This document shows positions 53,468 to 62,573 of a DNA stretch of 64,000 nt, piece after piece. The stretch is from contig JADKHN010000001.1 of the NCBI GenBank assembly GCA_016721725.1, positions 620,001 to 684,000 of the forward strand. Reading direction: 5' to 3'. The translations under genes and the position numbers were made by a program. The notes beneath the pieces were generated by a model. That model did no database searches. It saw only the letters and a program-made list of their open reading frames with translations, and was not told the origin of the DNA. This DNA is from Chitinophagaceae bacterium (lineage in GTDB: Bacteria > Bacteroidota > Bacteroidia > Chitinophagales > Chitinophagaceae). The number at the start of each line of letters is the position of its first letter. The first letter of the stretch is position 1.

Positions 53468-54087
53468 TATCGTTCCAGTCTTTTTAAACCGATGGTGAAA
53501 TCCACTTTATGGTGGGTGATGCCGATGGTGTCGGGAATGCCGTTCACATAACGACGCATGATCGTAGTGGCAACGGGCTCCTGTTTCGAACTTCTCTCCA
53601 GGCGCAGCAACTCCGTTCCGCCGGAGTTGGTGACATAACAGCTGAACCCTTTCCCGGCAGGGTAAATATAGTACAGGTTCCCGTCCCCGTCTTTCTTCAC
53701 GTTGAGCTTTCCGGGATCGAGTCCCTGCATCAGGACCAGTTCAAAATCGTGACGAAGGGTTTTGATCACCGCCTTGCGGTTCATTTTTTTGATGATGGAA
53801 TACACTTTGAAACCGCCGCCGGATGAGAATTCAAAATCAAAGAATTTGAATCCCACTTCATTGGAGAAAACCATCCGGATCGAACTGTCGGGCATTTTCT
53901 TGATCAGGAGAAGGCCGCTCAAATGATTATCCAGCACGTCGATCGAAGCGCTGTACAGGGCAACGGAAAAATCAGGCTTGAAGGTTTGGAGGACAGCGGC
54001 GTTACCGGTTGCCGCGGGCAGTTCTTTATAAACCGTTACACAGCCCGTCAGCCAGATGAAGCAGCTACTGAATAGTAAACAACGCAT
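53467..54087 (-). CDS. Lipoprotein of the flexirubin locus
   Basis: A 206-residue protein from MRCLLFSSCFIWLTGC (lipobox LTGC). The mature part is beta-rich (VALYSASIDVLDNHLSGLLL, IRMVFSNEVGFKFFDFEF, YYIYPAGKGF), compatible with an outer-membrane lipid-binding fold. It overlaps the LolA-like gene by 23 nt, implying a functional pair. The longer frame from 54153 lies inside the LolA coding region and is rejected. Confidence 0.72.
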   Translation of the reverse strand: MRCLLFSSCFIWLTGCVTVYKELPAATGNAAVLQTFKPDFSVALYSASIDVLDNHLSGLLLIKKMPDSSIRMVFSNEVGFKFFDFEFSSGGGFKVYSIIKKMNRKAVIKTLRHDFELVLMQGLDPGKLNVKKDGDGNLYYIYPAGKGFSCYVTNSGGTELLRLERSSKQEPVATTIMRRYVNGIPDTIGITHHKVDFTIGLKRLER

Positions 54088-54700
54088 CGGTAAGGGTTGT
54101 GTTGAGTTCTTTGTTGTTGAATCGAATGCTGGTATTGTCGCCTGATAATTCAAGCATCTCCAGGTTGATGACCGAAAAGTCCTTCTTATCGATATAGACG
54201 GTGATGGTCCTGAACATTTCCTTCAGTCCCTTCACCACGGGGGTCAACTCGACCAGGTAGGCCGGCCTGCCTTCGAATACCCTGGTCTTGAAATCGGTAT
54301 TGTTCAAGGCCGTGCCTTGCATGCAATCCACCATGATCCGGTTGATCTGCTGGAATAGCTTATTCGATTTGGAAGAGACCTTGTTCTCCTTCTGCCCGTC
54401 GCGGATGAAGACCTTGTCCTTATTGATGATCATCAGGTATTGAAACGGGTGATTGTATTCCATCCGCACCATTCCGGCTTTCTTGAACCAGAACTTTCCT
54501 TTGGAAATGATCTTTTCCGACAGCATGCTCAGGTTCTTTTCCTGAACGAAATCGCTTTTGATGCTGTTTGTCTTCAGCGAGGCCGCCGAGAACTGTTCCC
54601 TGAATTTCACCGGGTCGGCAATGGGCGTATAACCCGTATACTGCGCCGTCAGGCGGATTCCGGCAAGCAATAGGGTCAGGATAAAAAATAATTTACGCAT
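54065..54700 (-). CDS. LolA-like periplasmic carrier
   Basis: A 211-residue protein with a signal peptide (cleavage near RLTAQYT) and a LolA/LppX-type half-barrel: SIKSDFVQEKNLSMLSEKII, SKGKFWFKKAGMVRMEYNHP, ITVYIDKKDFSVINLEML. LolA binds lipidated cargo. In pigment loci a LolA homologue probably carries the hydrophobic polyene across the periplasm to the outer membrane. Overlaps the lipoprotein gene. Confidence 0.85.
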   Translation of the reverse strand: MRKLFFILTLLLAGIRLTAQYTGYTPIADPVKFREQFSAASLKTNSIKSDFVQEKNLSMLSEKIISKGKFWFKKAGMVRMEYNHPFQYLMIINKDKVFIRDGQKENKVSSKSNKLFQQINRIMVDCMQGTALNNTDFKTRVFEGRPAYLVELTPVVKGLKEMFRTITVYIDKKDFSVINLEMLELSGDNTSIRFNNKELNTTLTDALFTIQ

Positions 54701-55466
54701 AAGGGGGCAAATTTAGCATTTTATCCAACCGCGTTATGCGATAGCCCATGGCTTTAACTTTTTCAATAAAAACAGGCAGGATGGCCAGGGTGGAGGCGCA
54801 GGTATCGTGAAAAAGGAATACGGCGCCGGGTTTGATCCCTTTGCTGACCCGTTCGAGTAGTTTATGTTCATCCCGGATCACCGTATCGAATGAACGAACA
54901 TTCCATCCAACGGGGATATAATCTCCCTGCCGGATGGCCCTGGCCAGGTTGGGATTGGTGACTCCGTAAGGCGGCCTGAACAGACGGGGTCTTATGCCGA
55001 TGACCTTCATCGTTTCCTGGTCCATCTGCTTCATATCGGCCAGCATCCTGGACGTGGAGAAAAGGTCGAACCAGGTATGGTGAGAATGACTGTGGTTGCC
55101 GATGATATGACCTCCTTCGCTGATCCGTTTGAACAAAGTTTCATTACCCGGTATCCGGTTGCCGATGCAAAAGAAGGCCGCTTCGATCTCCTGTTCACGA
55201 AGCAGTTGCAGGATCTGCGGTGTGAATTTTTCAGCGGGACCGTCATCAAAACTGATGGCGATCACTTTATCCGTTGTCTGGGCCGAACAGGTGATGGGTA
55301 TGAAAAAACCCGAGCCCACATTATAACAACCGTAAAAAACGACCAATGAGTATAGAATGAAAGCCAGGAGATAAACATACCACGGCAGCCCGTAGAAATA
55401 ATGTATGCCGATGAGTGATGCGGTAAGTACGGCAAAGACCCAATTGGTATTCCGGAAGTTTAACAT
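54693..55466 (-). CDS. Polysaccharide-deacetylase (NodB)-fold protein
   Basis: A 257-residue protein with an N-terminal hydrophobic region (residues ~10-50). The metal site is ISFDDGP plus H-x3-H in NHSHSHH; catalytic RPPYG and a late HDT (FLFHDTC) are present. A cell-wall or glycan deacetylase is the family role; its task in the pigment locus is unknown. It overlaps the neighbouring genes by 7-8 nt on both sides. Confidence 0.85.
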   Translation of the reverse strand: MLNFRNTNWVFAVLTASLIGIHYFYGLPWYVYLLAFILYSLVVFYGCYNVGSGFFIPITCSAQTTDKVIAISFDDGPAEKFTPQILQLLREQEIEAAFFCIGNRIPGNETLFKRISEGGHIIGNHSHSHHTWFDLFSTSRMLADMKQMDQETMKVIGIRPRLFRPPYGVTNPNLARAIRQGDYIPVGWNVRSFDTVIRDEHKLLERVSKGIKPGAVFLFHDTCASTLAILPVFIEKVKAMGYRITRLDKMLNLPPYA

Positions 55467-56521
55467 GCGGATAGCAATACGAATGAATGATGTATGTTGC
55501 CGTATTGGTTATAGATCAGGATACGGTTTATCTTTTCCTGTTCAGCAACTGATGGTGCGAGCAATGGGGGAAGGTCTCCTGACTTCAGGATATTCGCGGC
55601 CATCCAAACTGCGAACGCGGTGGAAGTGGGATACTCGCCGCAGAGCTGCTTATAGCTGACCTGGGGACATATCTGGAGAGCCTTGAGTTCATCATATACC
55701 TGGTCATGCTTCAAATCCCCGTTTCGCCCGTTGATCACCAGGTCGATATCGCTGAAGTCAAGTTGATTCGCTTCCAGGAATGAATTCAGTTTTTGTTCAA
55801 TGACCGCTGGGCCATCCGGTTTATACAAGGTGGCCAATCCGTCCAGCCTGGCATAATCGGTTGCTGATCTTTCGGATGCGACCAAAAAGAAAGCCGCGCC
55901 TTCGCCTGCCATCGTGCCCCTGGAGGGTTGTTCAAGCAGATCAAGGTTTGAAGCATGGCCTCTCCGGTATAAACCCATGCGGGAAAGAATGGTATGACTG
56001 TAATCGGTGATCTCATCAATGCCGCCCACCAGGACATGTTGGGCTTCTTCCTCCTGTAACAGCATCATGGCATCAAGCAGTGCGCTTTCAAAGGAAAAGC
56101 CGCGGTGAACGAACGCGTTATTATACCGGTTGCATTTCAGCATCAGCCCGATCTGCGCGCCGATGGTATTATGGGTGGACTGGATGAATGCCGTCGGTGT
56201 CAGTAGCTCTTCATTCTGGGAAACCATCCTGGAGATGAAATGCCCCGTATCTTCCAGGCATCCGTATGCGGTTCCGGTGACAATGGCATCGGGCATGGAC
56301 ACGCCCGCTTCCTGAAGGCATTCGGTTGCGGCGGCTACGCCCATCCGTATGATGCGGCTCATGCGCCGGATCAGTTTCACATCGATGAGATCCTTATAAT
56401 CCGGCTCGGCACAGTTCATCCGGGTACCCGTATACTCCTGAAGTGGACCGGCCAGGAATGGCGGATGCCCGGCGGTGAGTTGTGGTGATATGTTCCCGGT
56501 TGCCCGTATATAACAATTCAT
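55460..56521 (-). CDS. Chain-length-factor-like ketosynthase-fold protein 2
   Basis: A 353-residue protein, distant relative of the one at 46999: both have IRMGVAAA or similar, FIQSTHNTIGAQIGL and a HRG in place of the Cys (NAFVHRGFSFESA). It lacks the two His motifs. It is next to the second catalytic KAS, with 1 bp between them, so the locus has two KAS/CLF pairs. Confidence 0.8.
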   Translation of the reverse strand: MNCYIRATGNISPQLTAGHPPFLAGPLQEYTGTRMNCAEPDYKDLIDVKLIRRMSRIIRMGVAAATECLQEAGVSMPDAIVTGTAYGCLEDTGHFISRMVSQNEELLTPTAFIQSTHNTIGAQIGLMLKCNRYNNAFVHRGFSFESALLDAMMLLQEEEAQHVLVGGIDEITDYSHTILSRMGLYRRGHASNLDLLEQPSRGTMAGEGAAFFLVASERSATDYARLDGLATLYKPDGPAVIEQKLNSFLEANQLDFSDIDLVINGRNGDLKHDQVYDELKALQICPQVSYKQLCGEYPTSTAFAVWMAANILKSGDLPPLLAPSVAEQEKINRILIYNQYGNIHHSFVLLSAC

Positions 56522-56522
56522 C

Positions 56523-57722
56523 TTATGCTTTTGAAAAGATCAATGAGGTGCAGTTGCCCCCGAACCCGAATGAGTTGGACAATACATGCTCTACGGCCGC
56601 ATGCCTTTGCAAACGGGTCTGCACCCGGAACGGCAGGTCCTTCATCGGTGTCTCCAGGCGCAGGTTGGGATAGATCAAGCCTTCCCGTATGGCCAGTATG
56701 GAATAAACCGCTTCCAGTCCGCCACAACCGCCCAGTGTATGCCCCGTGTAAGCCTTGGTTGAACTCATGGGCGGGTAATGAGGGTCGAACAGCCGTTTAA
56801 TGGCCGTTCCTTCCGCAATATCATTGTTCTGGGTGCCGGTTCCGTGCAGGTTGATGTAACTGATGTCGGCCGGATTCAAACCGCTTTTTTGCAATGCCCC
56901 GCTCATGGCCAGGAATGAACCGGTGCCATCGGGAGATGAAGCGGTCTGGTGATAGGCATCATTGGCATTGCAATAGCCACTGAGCCTGCAGATGGGTTTT
57001 TGATCCAGGGTTGCGGCCAGTTTTTCAGATACCAGTACCACATAGCCGGCGCCTTCTCCCAGGTTAAGTCCTTTCCGGTTCTCATCGAATGGTTTACACA
57101 GGGCGCTATCGAGGATCATCAGGGTATTAAAGCCATTGAGGGTGAATTTGGTGAGCGAATCGGCCCCGCCGGCGACCACTACATCGAGCAGGCCATTGCG
57201 GATTAGCCTTGCCCCGAAGAAGATGGCGTTGGCCGAAGAGGAACAGGCCGTACTGATGGTGGTGACCTGGTCTTTGATACCCAGTTTGTCGGCAACCAGT
57301 TCGGTCACCGTTCCGCATTCATGATGAACCACATCACGCAGTCGTCCGCGCTGGTTGTTTTCCATGAAAGGGATGAAGAATTTTTCCGTGCGGTCCATAC
57401 CGCCAACCGAATTCGCGGAGATGAAACCGGAACGTAATTTGCCGAATCCGGGAATGGCCGCGCTTCCCAGCGCTTCGCGGGCGGCGACCGCGCTTAACAA
57501 AGCGGTACGACTGATCCCTTCCGGAAGACCGGCCAGTGAGGCCAGCGCCTGATGATCCATTTTCACTTCGGCCACCGGCAGCTGATCGCGATGGACCGAA
57601 TCAAGACCGGTCATTTTTCCGATCCCCGTCGTCTCACTCAACAGTGCGTTCAGGTTCTCGGCAATATTGTTACCGATGGCCGATATAGCCCCGATGCCGG
57701 CAACAAAGACGGGTTCATTCAT
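56523..57722 (-). CDS. Beta-ketoacyl-ACP synthase (catalytic KAS I/II type) 2
   Basis: A 399-residue ketosynthase with C160 in STACSSSAN, His in NLHGTGTQN and His in YTGHTLGGCG. Together with the CLF-like protein downstream and the ACP upstream (2 bp) it forms an extension module parallel to that of the rightward arm. Confidence 0.9.
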   Translation of the reverse strand: MNEPVFVAGIGAISAIGNNIAENLNALLSETTGIGKMTGLDSVHRDQLPVAEVKMDHQALASLAGLPEGISRTALLSAVAAREALGSAAIPGFGKLRSGFISANSVGGMDRTEKFFIPFMENNQRGRLRDVVHHECGTVTELVADKLGIKDQVTTISTACSSSANAIFFGARLIRNGLLDVVVAGGADSLTKFTLNGFNTLMILDSALCKPFDENRKGLNLGEGAGYVVLVSEKLAATLDQKPICRLSGYCNANDAYHQTASSPDGTGSFLAMSGALQKSGLNPADISYINLHGTGTQNNDIAEGTAIKRLFDPHYPPMSSTKAYTGHTLGGCGGLEAVYSILAIREGLIYPNLRLETPMKDLPFRVQTRLQRHAAVEHVLSNSFGFGGNCTSLIFSKA

Positions 57723-57724
57723 TC

Positions 57725-57976
57725 TTAGGCGTTCTGGGCTTGGTGTGCTTTAATGTATTCAGCCATGGTCCTTACGGTCTTGAAAACCTTCGGTCCGTCC
57801 TCGGCATTGGACAACTTGATCTTGTATTCTTGCTGTAACAATACGATCAACTCCAGGGCGTCAATGGAATCCAATCCGAGGCCATCAACGAACAGCGGCT
57901 GGTCGTCGCCGATCTCTTCGGGTTTTACATCCTGTAAATTCAGCTGGGCGATGATCTGTGACTTCAGATCCGACAT
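57725..57976 (-). CDS. Acyl carrier protein 2 of the aryl-polyene system
   Basis: About 83 residues from MSDLKSQIIAQLN. The attachment serine is in GLGLDSIDALELI. Closely similar in layout to ACP 1, so the two may be exchangeable or each serve its own KAS. An alternative ATG at 57988 overlaps the preceding gene. Confidence 0.9.
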   Translation of the reverse strand: MSDLKSQIIAQLNLQDVKPEEIGDDQPLFVDGLGLDSIDALELIVLLQQEYKIKLSNAEDGPKVFKTVRTMAEYIKAHQAQNA

Positions 57977-57980
57977 GAGT

Positions 57981-58613
57981 TTAACCATTTTCTGTAGTAA
58001 AGTTTTTAATGATGTTCGCGGTATTGAAAGGCTGGGCCAGACCCCGGGCCTCTTTCTCCACCAAAAATAACACAGTTTTGTATTGTTGGCCCAGTAAATC
58101 CACCCAGCCGCAGATCCCGGCCTGCAAGATATTATTATTAATGAGTTGACTCATGTATTGCTGCATTAAATCAGCGTCAAATTCCTCCTGGACGAAAAAA
58201 GCGTTCTCCCCTTTGAACCCGTGCCGGATACAGATCTCGCCGGTAACAATATTGGGCAGGGTGTACACGAACAGGGCCGGACTGGCCATGACCCGTGTGG
58301 TTTCAAAATATTTCAGGTCGGTATCCAGGCTCGAATTGGCGTTGGACAATACCACACCGATCCTTTGTGGCGAGACCCTTTGGTTCAGGCTGCTTCCATC
58401 TAAGAGGCATTCAGCCGCCAGCCATCCCATCTTGCTGAGCAGGTCCATTTTATGGAACTTGGGATATTGAACCTCCAGGTTTCGGTAAACGGCCAGTAAA
58501 AAACCAGGCAGGTCTTCCTCCGGAAGATTCAGGATCTCCCTGCCGTTTTGGATCACTTTGTTCCGACAGATGACGGTAGTTGCCGTTATATAGGATTCGG
58601 TAGCCGGGGTCAT
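57981..58613 (-). CDS. Short ketosynthase-like protein of the flexirubin locus
   Basis: A 210-residue protein. The middle (QRIGVVLSNANSSLDTDLKYFE, ASPALFVYTLPNIVTGEI, CIRHGFKGENAFFVQEEFDADL) resembles the first half of a KAS-fold domain, with no catalytic Cys in the usual place. Half-length KAS-like proteins are typical of aryl-polyene loci. Overlaps the flavoenzyme gene by 4 nt upstream. Confidence 0.65.
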   Translation of the reverse strand: MTPATESYITATTVICRNKVIQNGREILNLPEEDLPGFLLAVYRNLEVQYPKFHKMDLLSKMGWLAAECLLDGSSLNQRVSPQRIGVVLSNANSSLDTDLKYFETTRVMASPALFVYTLPNIVTGEICIRHGFKGENAFFVQEEFDADLMQQYMSQLINNNILQAGICGWVDLLGQQYKTVLFLVEKEARGLAQPFNTANIIKNFTTENG

Positions 58614-59875
58614 GGTTTGCTGGTCATTGATTGAGCAGCCGTTATCCCTTCTTCCAGGTGGATCAGCCGGGCCAGTTTCTTTAACGCGTTGGCATGGTCT
58701 TTAACATAGGGATTGTTCAGGTCCCAGACATAACCTGCCAGAACCGAACAGATCATGTTCTTGATCTCTTGGTTGGGTCTATCCGCAAAGAAGATCGTAT
58801 CCAGCGTACCGTCGTACCAGGCATTGACGTAGGAGCGGAAGGTATCCACACCCTGCATCATGGGTTCGGTATATTCCTTATTCCAATCGATGTTCTCCCC
58901 GTGGAGTTTCCGGATGACCAGGTGGGCCGCCAGCTGACTGGAAACCGTGGCCAGTGTAACCCCGGAGGAGAAGACCGGATCCAGGAATTCGGTCACATTC
59001 CCCGTCAGTACAAATCCGTCGCCGAAAAAGGTGGAGGAAGTGGCCGACCAGGATTGAAGGATCCGGGGTTCAAACACAAAATCAACATCCTTCATCCGTT
59101 CGCTCAGGTAAGGCTCCGTATCGATCAGGGCACGCAACTGTTCTTCAAGGGTGCCACTTACTTTATCGAAGAATTCGGGCTCCCCGACAAATCCCACGGA
59201 GGTCTTGCCATTGGAAAACGGGATCACCCAGATCCAGATGCCTTTCTGGTGTACGATGATGGTGATCCGGTTGGGCTCATCAGACATGGAGCGCTTTACA
59301 TCCACTACATGGGTGAACAAGGTTTTGCGGGAGGGGAGGTGAGAAGGCCTGTCGAGATCGAATAATTTGGGGATCACCCTTCCGTATCCGCTGCCATCGA
59401 TGATGAAGCGGGCCCTGATCTGAGATACGTTACCCTCTTTGTCTTCTACGGTGGTGACCGAATCCGACCCGTTGAATTCGATACCAGTCACGGTTGTCTC
59501 ATAACTGACCGGTACACCCATTTCTTCGACGGTATCCGCCAGTTTCTGATCAAACTCCTCGCGGGGCACCTGCCAGGTCCAGCTCCATCCGGGTGTGAAC
59601 TGGTCGGCAAAGAAATAATCGCAGACCTTGCCGTTCTTGACGAATTTGGCGCCGAATTTCTCCTGGAATCCGCATGATTTCACCGCATCGATGAATCCCG
59701 CTTCAGTGAGCGCTTCCATACAACGGGGCAACAGGCTCTCCCCGATCACGAACCGGGGGAATCGCAGTTTTTCAACGATCTTTACTTTGAACCCGGCCTT
59801 GTTCACAATGGACGCGGCTACGGTTCCTGACGGTCCGGCACCAATGACCAAAACGTCTACCTGTTCTGTTTTCAT
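58610..59875 (-). CDS. Halogenase-like FAD-dependent monooxygenase
   Basis: A 421-residue flavoprotein. FAD motifs are VIGAGPSGTVAA at the N-terminus, IGESLLP (compare GESTIP in halogenases) and GDGFVLTGNVTEFLDPV. WIWVIP fits the WxWxIP motif that marks flavin-dependent halogenases and keeps them from working as monooxygenases. Some flexirubins are chlorinated, which fits; hydroxylation is the alternative. The key catalytic Lys cannot be fixed from sequence alone. Confidence 0.8.
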   Translation of the reverse strand: MKTEQVDVLVIGAGPSGTVAASIVNKAGFKVKIVEKLRFPRFVIGESLLPRCMEALTEAGFIDAVKSCGFQEKFGAKFVKNGKVCDYFFADQFTPGWSWTWQVPREEFDQKLADTVEEMGVPVSYETTVTGIEFNGSDSVTTVEDKEGNVSQIRARFIIDGSGYGRVIPKLFDLDRPSHLPSRKTLFTHVVDVKRSMSDEPNRITIIVHQKGIWIWVIPFSNGKTSVGFVGEPEFFDKVSGTLEEQLRALIDTEPYLSERMKDVDFVFEPRILQSWSATSSTFFGDGFVLTGNVTEFLDPVFSSGVTLATVSSQLAAHLVIRKLHGENIDWNKEYTEPMMQGVDTFRSYVNAWYDGTLDTIFFADRPNQEIKNMICSVLAGYVWDLNNPYVKDHANALKKLARLIHLEEGITAAQSMTSKP

Positions 59876-59894
59876 GATATTGATTTTTAGTTTT

Positions 59895-60980
59895 CTAAAT
59901 CGTAGTTGTTGATCTCCGGCATTTTAAGAGGGTCTGACTCAAGCCGATCTGGTTGGTCTCTTCCAGTATTTCAAAACCGGCCGCCCGGATACAGCGAAGA
60001 AATACTTCAGCGCTGTACATCTGACTGTTGCCATTGGCAACGGTGGTAAAATACAGGGAGGTTTGATGCAAACAAAAAGCCGCGATCTCAAACCTTTGAC
60101 GGTCCCAGAATGGTTCTAAAATAAACAAAAAGCCTTCATTATTCAATGCTTTGTGGCATCTTTTAAGGATGGAAATGATCTCTGCTTCAGCAAAGCAATC
60201 CAGGCACTGACTCAACCAGATGGCATCAAAACCGGCGGGTACCGCAAAGCTCTCTTCCAGGATATTGGCCGGAAGGAATGAGACCCTTTCCGAAAGTCCC
60301 ATCGCTTCGATATGGCCCCGGGCCATTTCCAGCTGACCGGGCAGGTCAACAATGGTGACCGTGATATCTGGTTGGTACCGGGTGGACGCGATCGCCCATT
60401 TGCCGGTATTACCGCCGATATCGAGCAATTTTTTCACCCCGTCGCGATAGACCAGGGGAAGTATCACTCGAAAAACATCATCGGAAAAAAAATGATCGAA
60501 GTTGAACCAACTCTCCTGGGCATGCTTAGGGAGCTGAGCAAGTCCTTCATAAACGGTCTTCCATTCGCCGAATTCTTTCAGGCCAACCGGAGTTCCGGTT
60601 TCTATACTCTTATCCAGCGTGAACATGGCCTTATAGCAGATATCGTGTTCGAAATCCATATTCACGCGAGTGAGCGGATCATGCAAAATGAAATAGCCGG
60701 TTTTCGTGATCCGGTAAAGATCCTCCTTTACCGTTACGAGGCCGATGCTGAGTCCTGCTTCCAGCAAAACACGAACCCCATAGACGGGGAGATTGACTTT
60801 CTGCGCTATCGCATCCAATCCAATACCGTTTCGCCTGCTGTCTTCTATCACCTGCAGGATACCCGAATTTCTCAGTACACGGGCAGCCTGGAAAACGGTG
60901 GGTCCAAAGGCGATCCATTGTGCCGATTCTTTGGCTTGCAAAGCAGTGAGTTTGTCATCCTGGAAAAAAGGTTCTGGCAT
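59895..60980 (-). CDS. Class I SAM-dependent methyltransferase (O-methyltransferase type)
   Basis: A 361-residue protein. The N-terminal part (~30-110) is a winged-helix dimerisation domain as in small-molecule O-methyltransferases; the SAM motif is LLDIGGNTGKWA (~190). IWLSQCLDCF and a post-motif LFILEPFWD follow. Probable methylation of the aryl ring or a hydroxyl of the pigment. Confidence 0.85.
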   Translation of the reverse strand: MPEPFFQDDKLTALQAKESAQWIAFGPTVFQAARVLRNSGILQVIEDSRRNGIGLDAIAQKVNLPVYGVRVLLEAGLSIGLVTVKEDLYRITKTGYFILHDPLTRVNMDFEHDICYKAMFTLDKSIETGTPVGLKEFGEWKTVYEGLAQLPKHAQESWFNFDHFFSDDVFRVILPLVYRDGVKKLLDIGGNTGKWAIASTRYQPDITVTIVDLPGQLEMARGHIEAMGLSERVSFLPANILEESFAVPAGFDAIWLSQCLDCFAEAEIISILKRCHKALNNEGFLFILEPFWDRQRFEIAAFCLHQTSLYFTTVANGNSQMYSAEVFLRCIRAAGFEILEETNQIGLSQTLLKCRRSTTTI

Positions 60981-60991
60981 AGTTATCTTTA

Positions 60992-62107
60992 TTATGATGT
61001 TATTGTGATTGCGGCATTACAGCCTCCGAAACCGGAAGCCGTTTTTAGACAATGGCGAATGGTTGCTCTCCTCAGCTGGTTGCTGACATTCACCGGCTGG
61101 CTCACCCCCATTTGTTCGTAACCTGGTGTTGGCAGGATGATGCCCTGCCGCATCGACCAAACAGAGGCCACGGTCTCGATCAAACCGGCCGCCCCAAGTG
61201 TATGGCCATAATATCCTTTCAGGCTGTTCACCGGAACTTCCTGCAGCCCGGCCAGGTTGATCGCTTTCGCCTCCATCTCATCGTTATAGAGTGTGGCGGT
61301 TCCATGCGCCGATACCAGGTCAATGTCCTTTGAGGTCAATCCCGCCTCTTCCATAGCGCGATGCATGGATTGGAACAGCTCTTCGCCGGTTCTTGAAGGG
61401 CCTGAAATATGATTGGCGTCGTTGCTGACCGAACCTCCCGTCAGTTTTACGGATCGCTCAATCATTTCCTTACGGGAAAGAATGACCGTAGCCGCACCTT
61501 CGCCCAGATTGATCCCGGCGCGGGCGATATCAAATGGCTTGCAGGGTTGGTCGCTAACGGCCTGAAACGACTGAAAGCCGGAGAGGATGAATTTTGAGAT
61601 CAGGTCGGCACCGGCGACCACAACCTGGTCATACCTGCCCGAATGGATCAGCCTCATGCCGGTGATCATCGCCAGCAAACCGGAGATGCAGGCATTGGAG
61701 ATCACCAGGGGCGGTTGTGTGAACCCGAAATGCGCGGCGATCCGTTTAGCGGAATCGTGCAGGGACACCCGCTGATGGATCCCTTCCGGCAGATCCCGGT
61801 TTTCGATCAGGCTGATATTTCCCTTTGTGGTGGAGATGATCAGCCCGGTCCGTTGATCCGAAGGATCGATGAGGTTTTGTTTCAGGACCTCGGAGATGGA
61901 ATTAATGAGCAGTTGCTCAAAAGGGGTATGGACATCCTCTTCATTAAAAACGGCCGGGTCAAAAAGAGAGGCGAAGAAGGGTTGTTCCGACTTGCCGGGA
62001 TTCTCATGCCGCCTGATGCCGCTTTCCAGCCTGGTGAGCCGGTTGAAATTCTCCTCCGAGGTTTTCCCCAGGGGAGAATAAATATTATCGGCAATGATAA
62101 AAACCAT
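60992..62107 (-). CDS. Beta-ketoacyl-ACP synthase (catalytic KAS type) 3
   Basis: A 371-residue ketosynthase with C140 in SNACISGLLA, His in SAHGTATLYN and His in YYGHTLGAAG. Shorter than the other two and without an adjacent CLF-like partner. It may start the chain or make the aryl head. Confidence 0.88.
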   Translation of the reverse strand: MVFIIADNIYSPLGKTSEENFNRLTRLESGIRRHENPGKSEQPFFASLFDPAVFNEEDVHTPFEQLLINSISEVLKQNLIDPSDQRTGLIISTTKGNISLIENRDLPEGIHQRVSLHDSAKRIAAHFGFTQPPLVISNACISGLLAMITGMRLIHSGRYDQVVVAGADLISKFILSGFQSFQAVSDQPCKPFDIARAGINLGEGAATVILSRKEMIERSVKLTGGSVSNDANHISGPSRTGEELFQSMHRAMEEAGLTSKDIDLVSAHGTATLYNDEMEAKAINLAGLQEVPVNSLKGYYGHTLGAAGLIETVASVWSMRQGIILPTPGYEQMGVSQPVNVSNQLRRATIRHCLKTASGFGGCNAAITITS

Positions 62108-62125
62108 GTTCTTCTTCGATTGGAA

Positions 62126-62551
62126 TTATGCCAGTCCTTGTTTCTTTTTCCAGGCTTCAAAAAATGGCGGATTCGATAACTGAAGTAAGGATTCTTCCTT
62201 ATCCAAAAAAACCTGTACGGAGGAGCCCGTCGCCACCAGGTCTCCGGTGGCCGCATTGAACAACCGGTAGCTGAATTTCAACTTGGCCGCCTCGCAGGGA
62301 ATGAACCGGGTTTCCACGATCACGGTATCGCCGTAACGCAATGATTTTTTGAAATCACAGGCCACGCTGACTACGGGTATGACATAGCCCAGTTTGAAAA
62401 CATCGAGATAACTGAGGCTGTGCTCTTTACCGAAAGCCTCACGGCCGTCCTCGAAATAACGGATGTAATGGCCATGCCAGACGATCCCGAGTGGATCAGC
62501 CTCATTGAACCGGATCGAAATTTCGGTCCGGCAGATCAGTTTCTTATGCAT
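62126..62551 (-). CDS. Acyl-CoA/ACP thioesterase (4HBT hot-dog, YbgC-like)
   Basis: A 141-residue protein with EADPLGIVWHGHYIRYFED, holding the catalytic Asp of 4-hydroxybenzoyl-CoA-type thioesterases. Likely releases or edits acyl chains on the ACPs. Starts 22 bp after the preceding gene's end. Confidence 0.85.
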   Translation of the reverse strand: MHKKLICRTEISIRFNEADPLGIVWHGHYIRYFEDGREAFGKEHSLSYLDVFKLGYVIPVVSVACDFKKSLRYGDTVIVETRFIPCEAAKLKFSYRLFNAATGDLVATGSSVQVFLDKEESLLQLSNPPFFEAWKKKQGLA

Positions 62552-62573
62552 AAAGGTTCAGCTTGGGCAGCTA

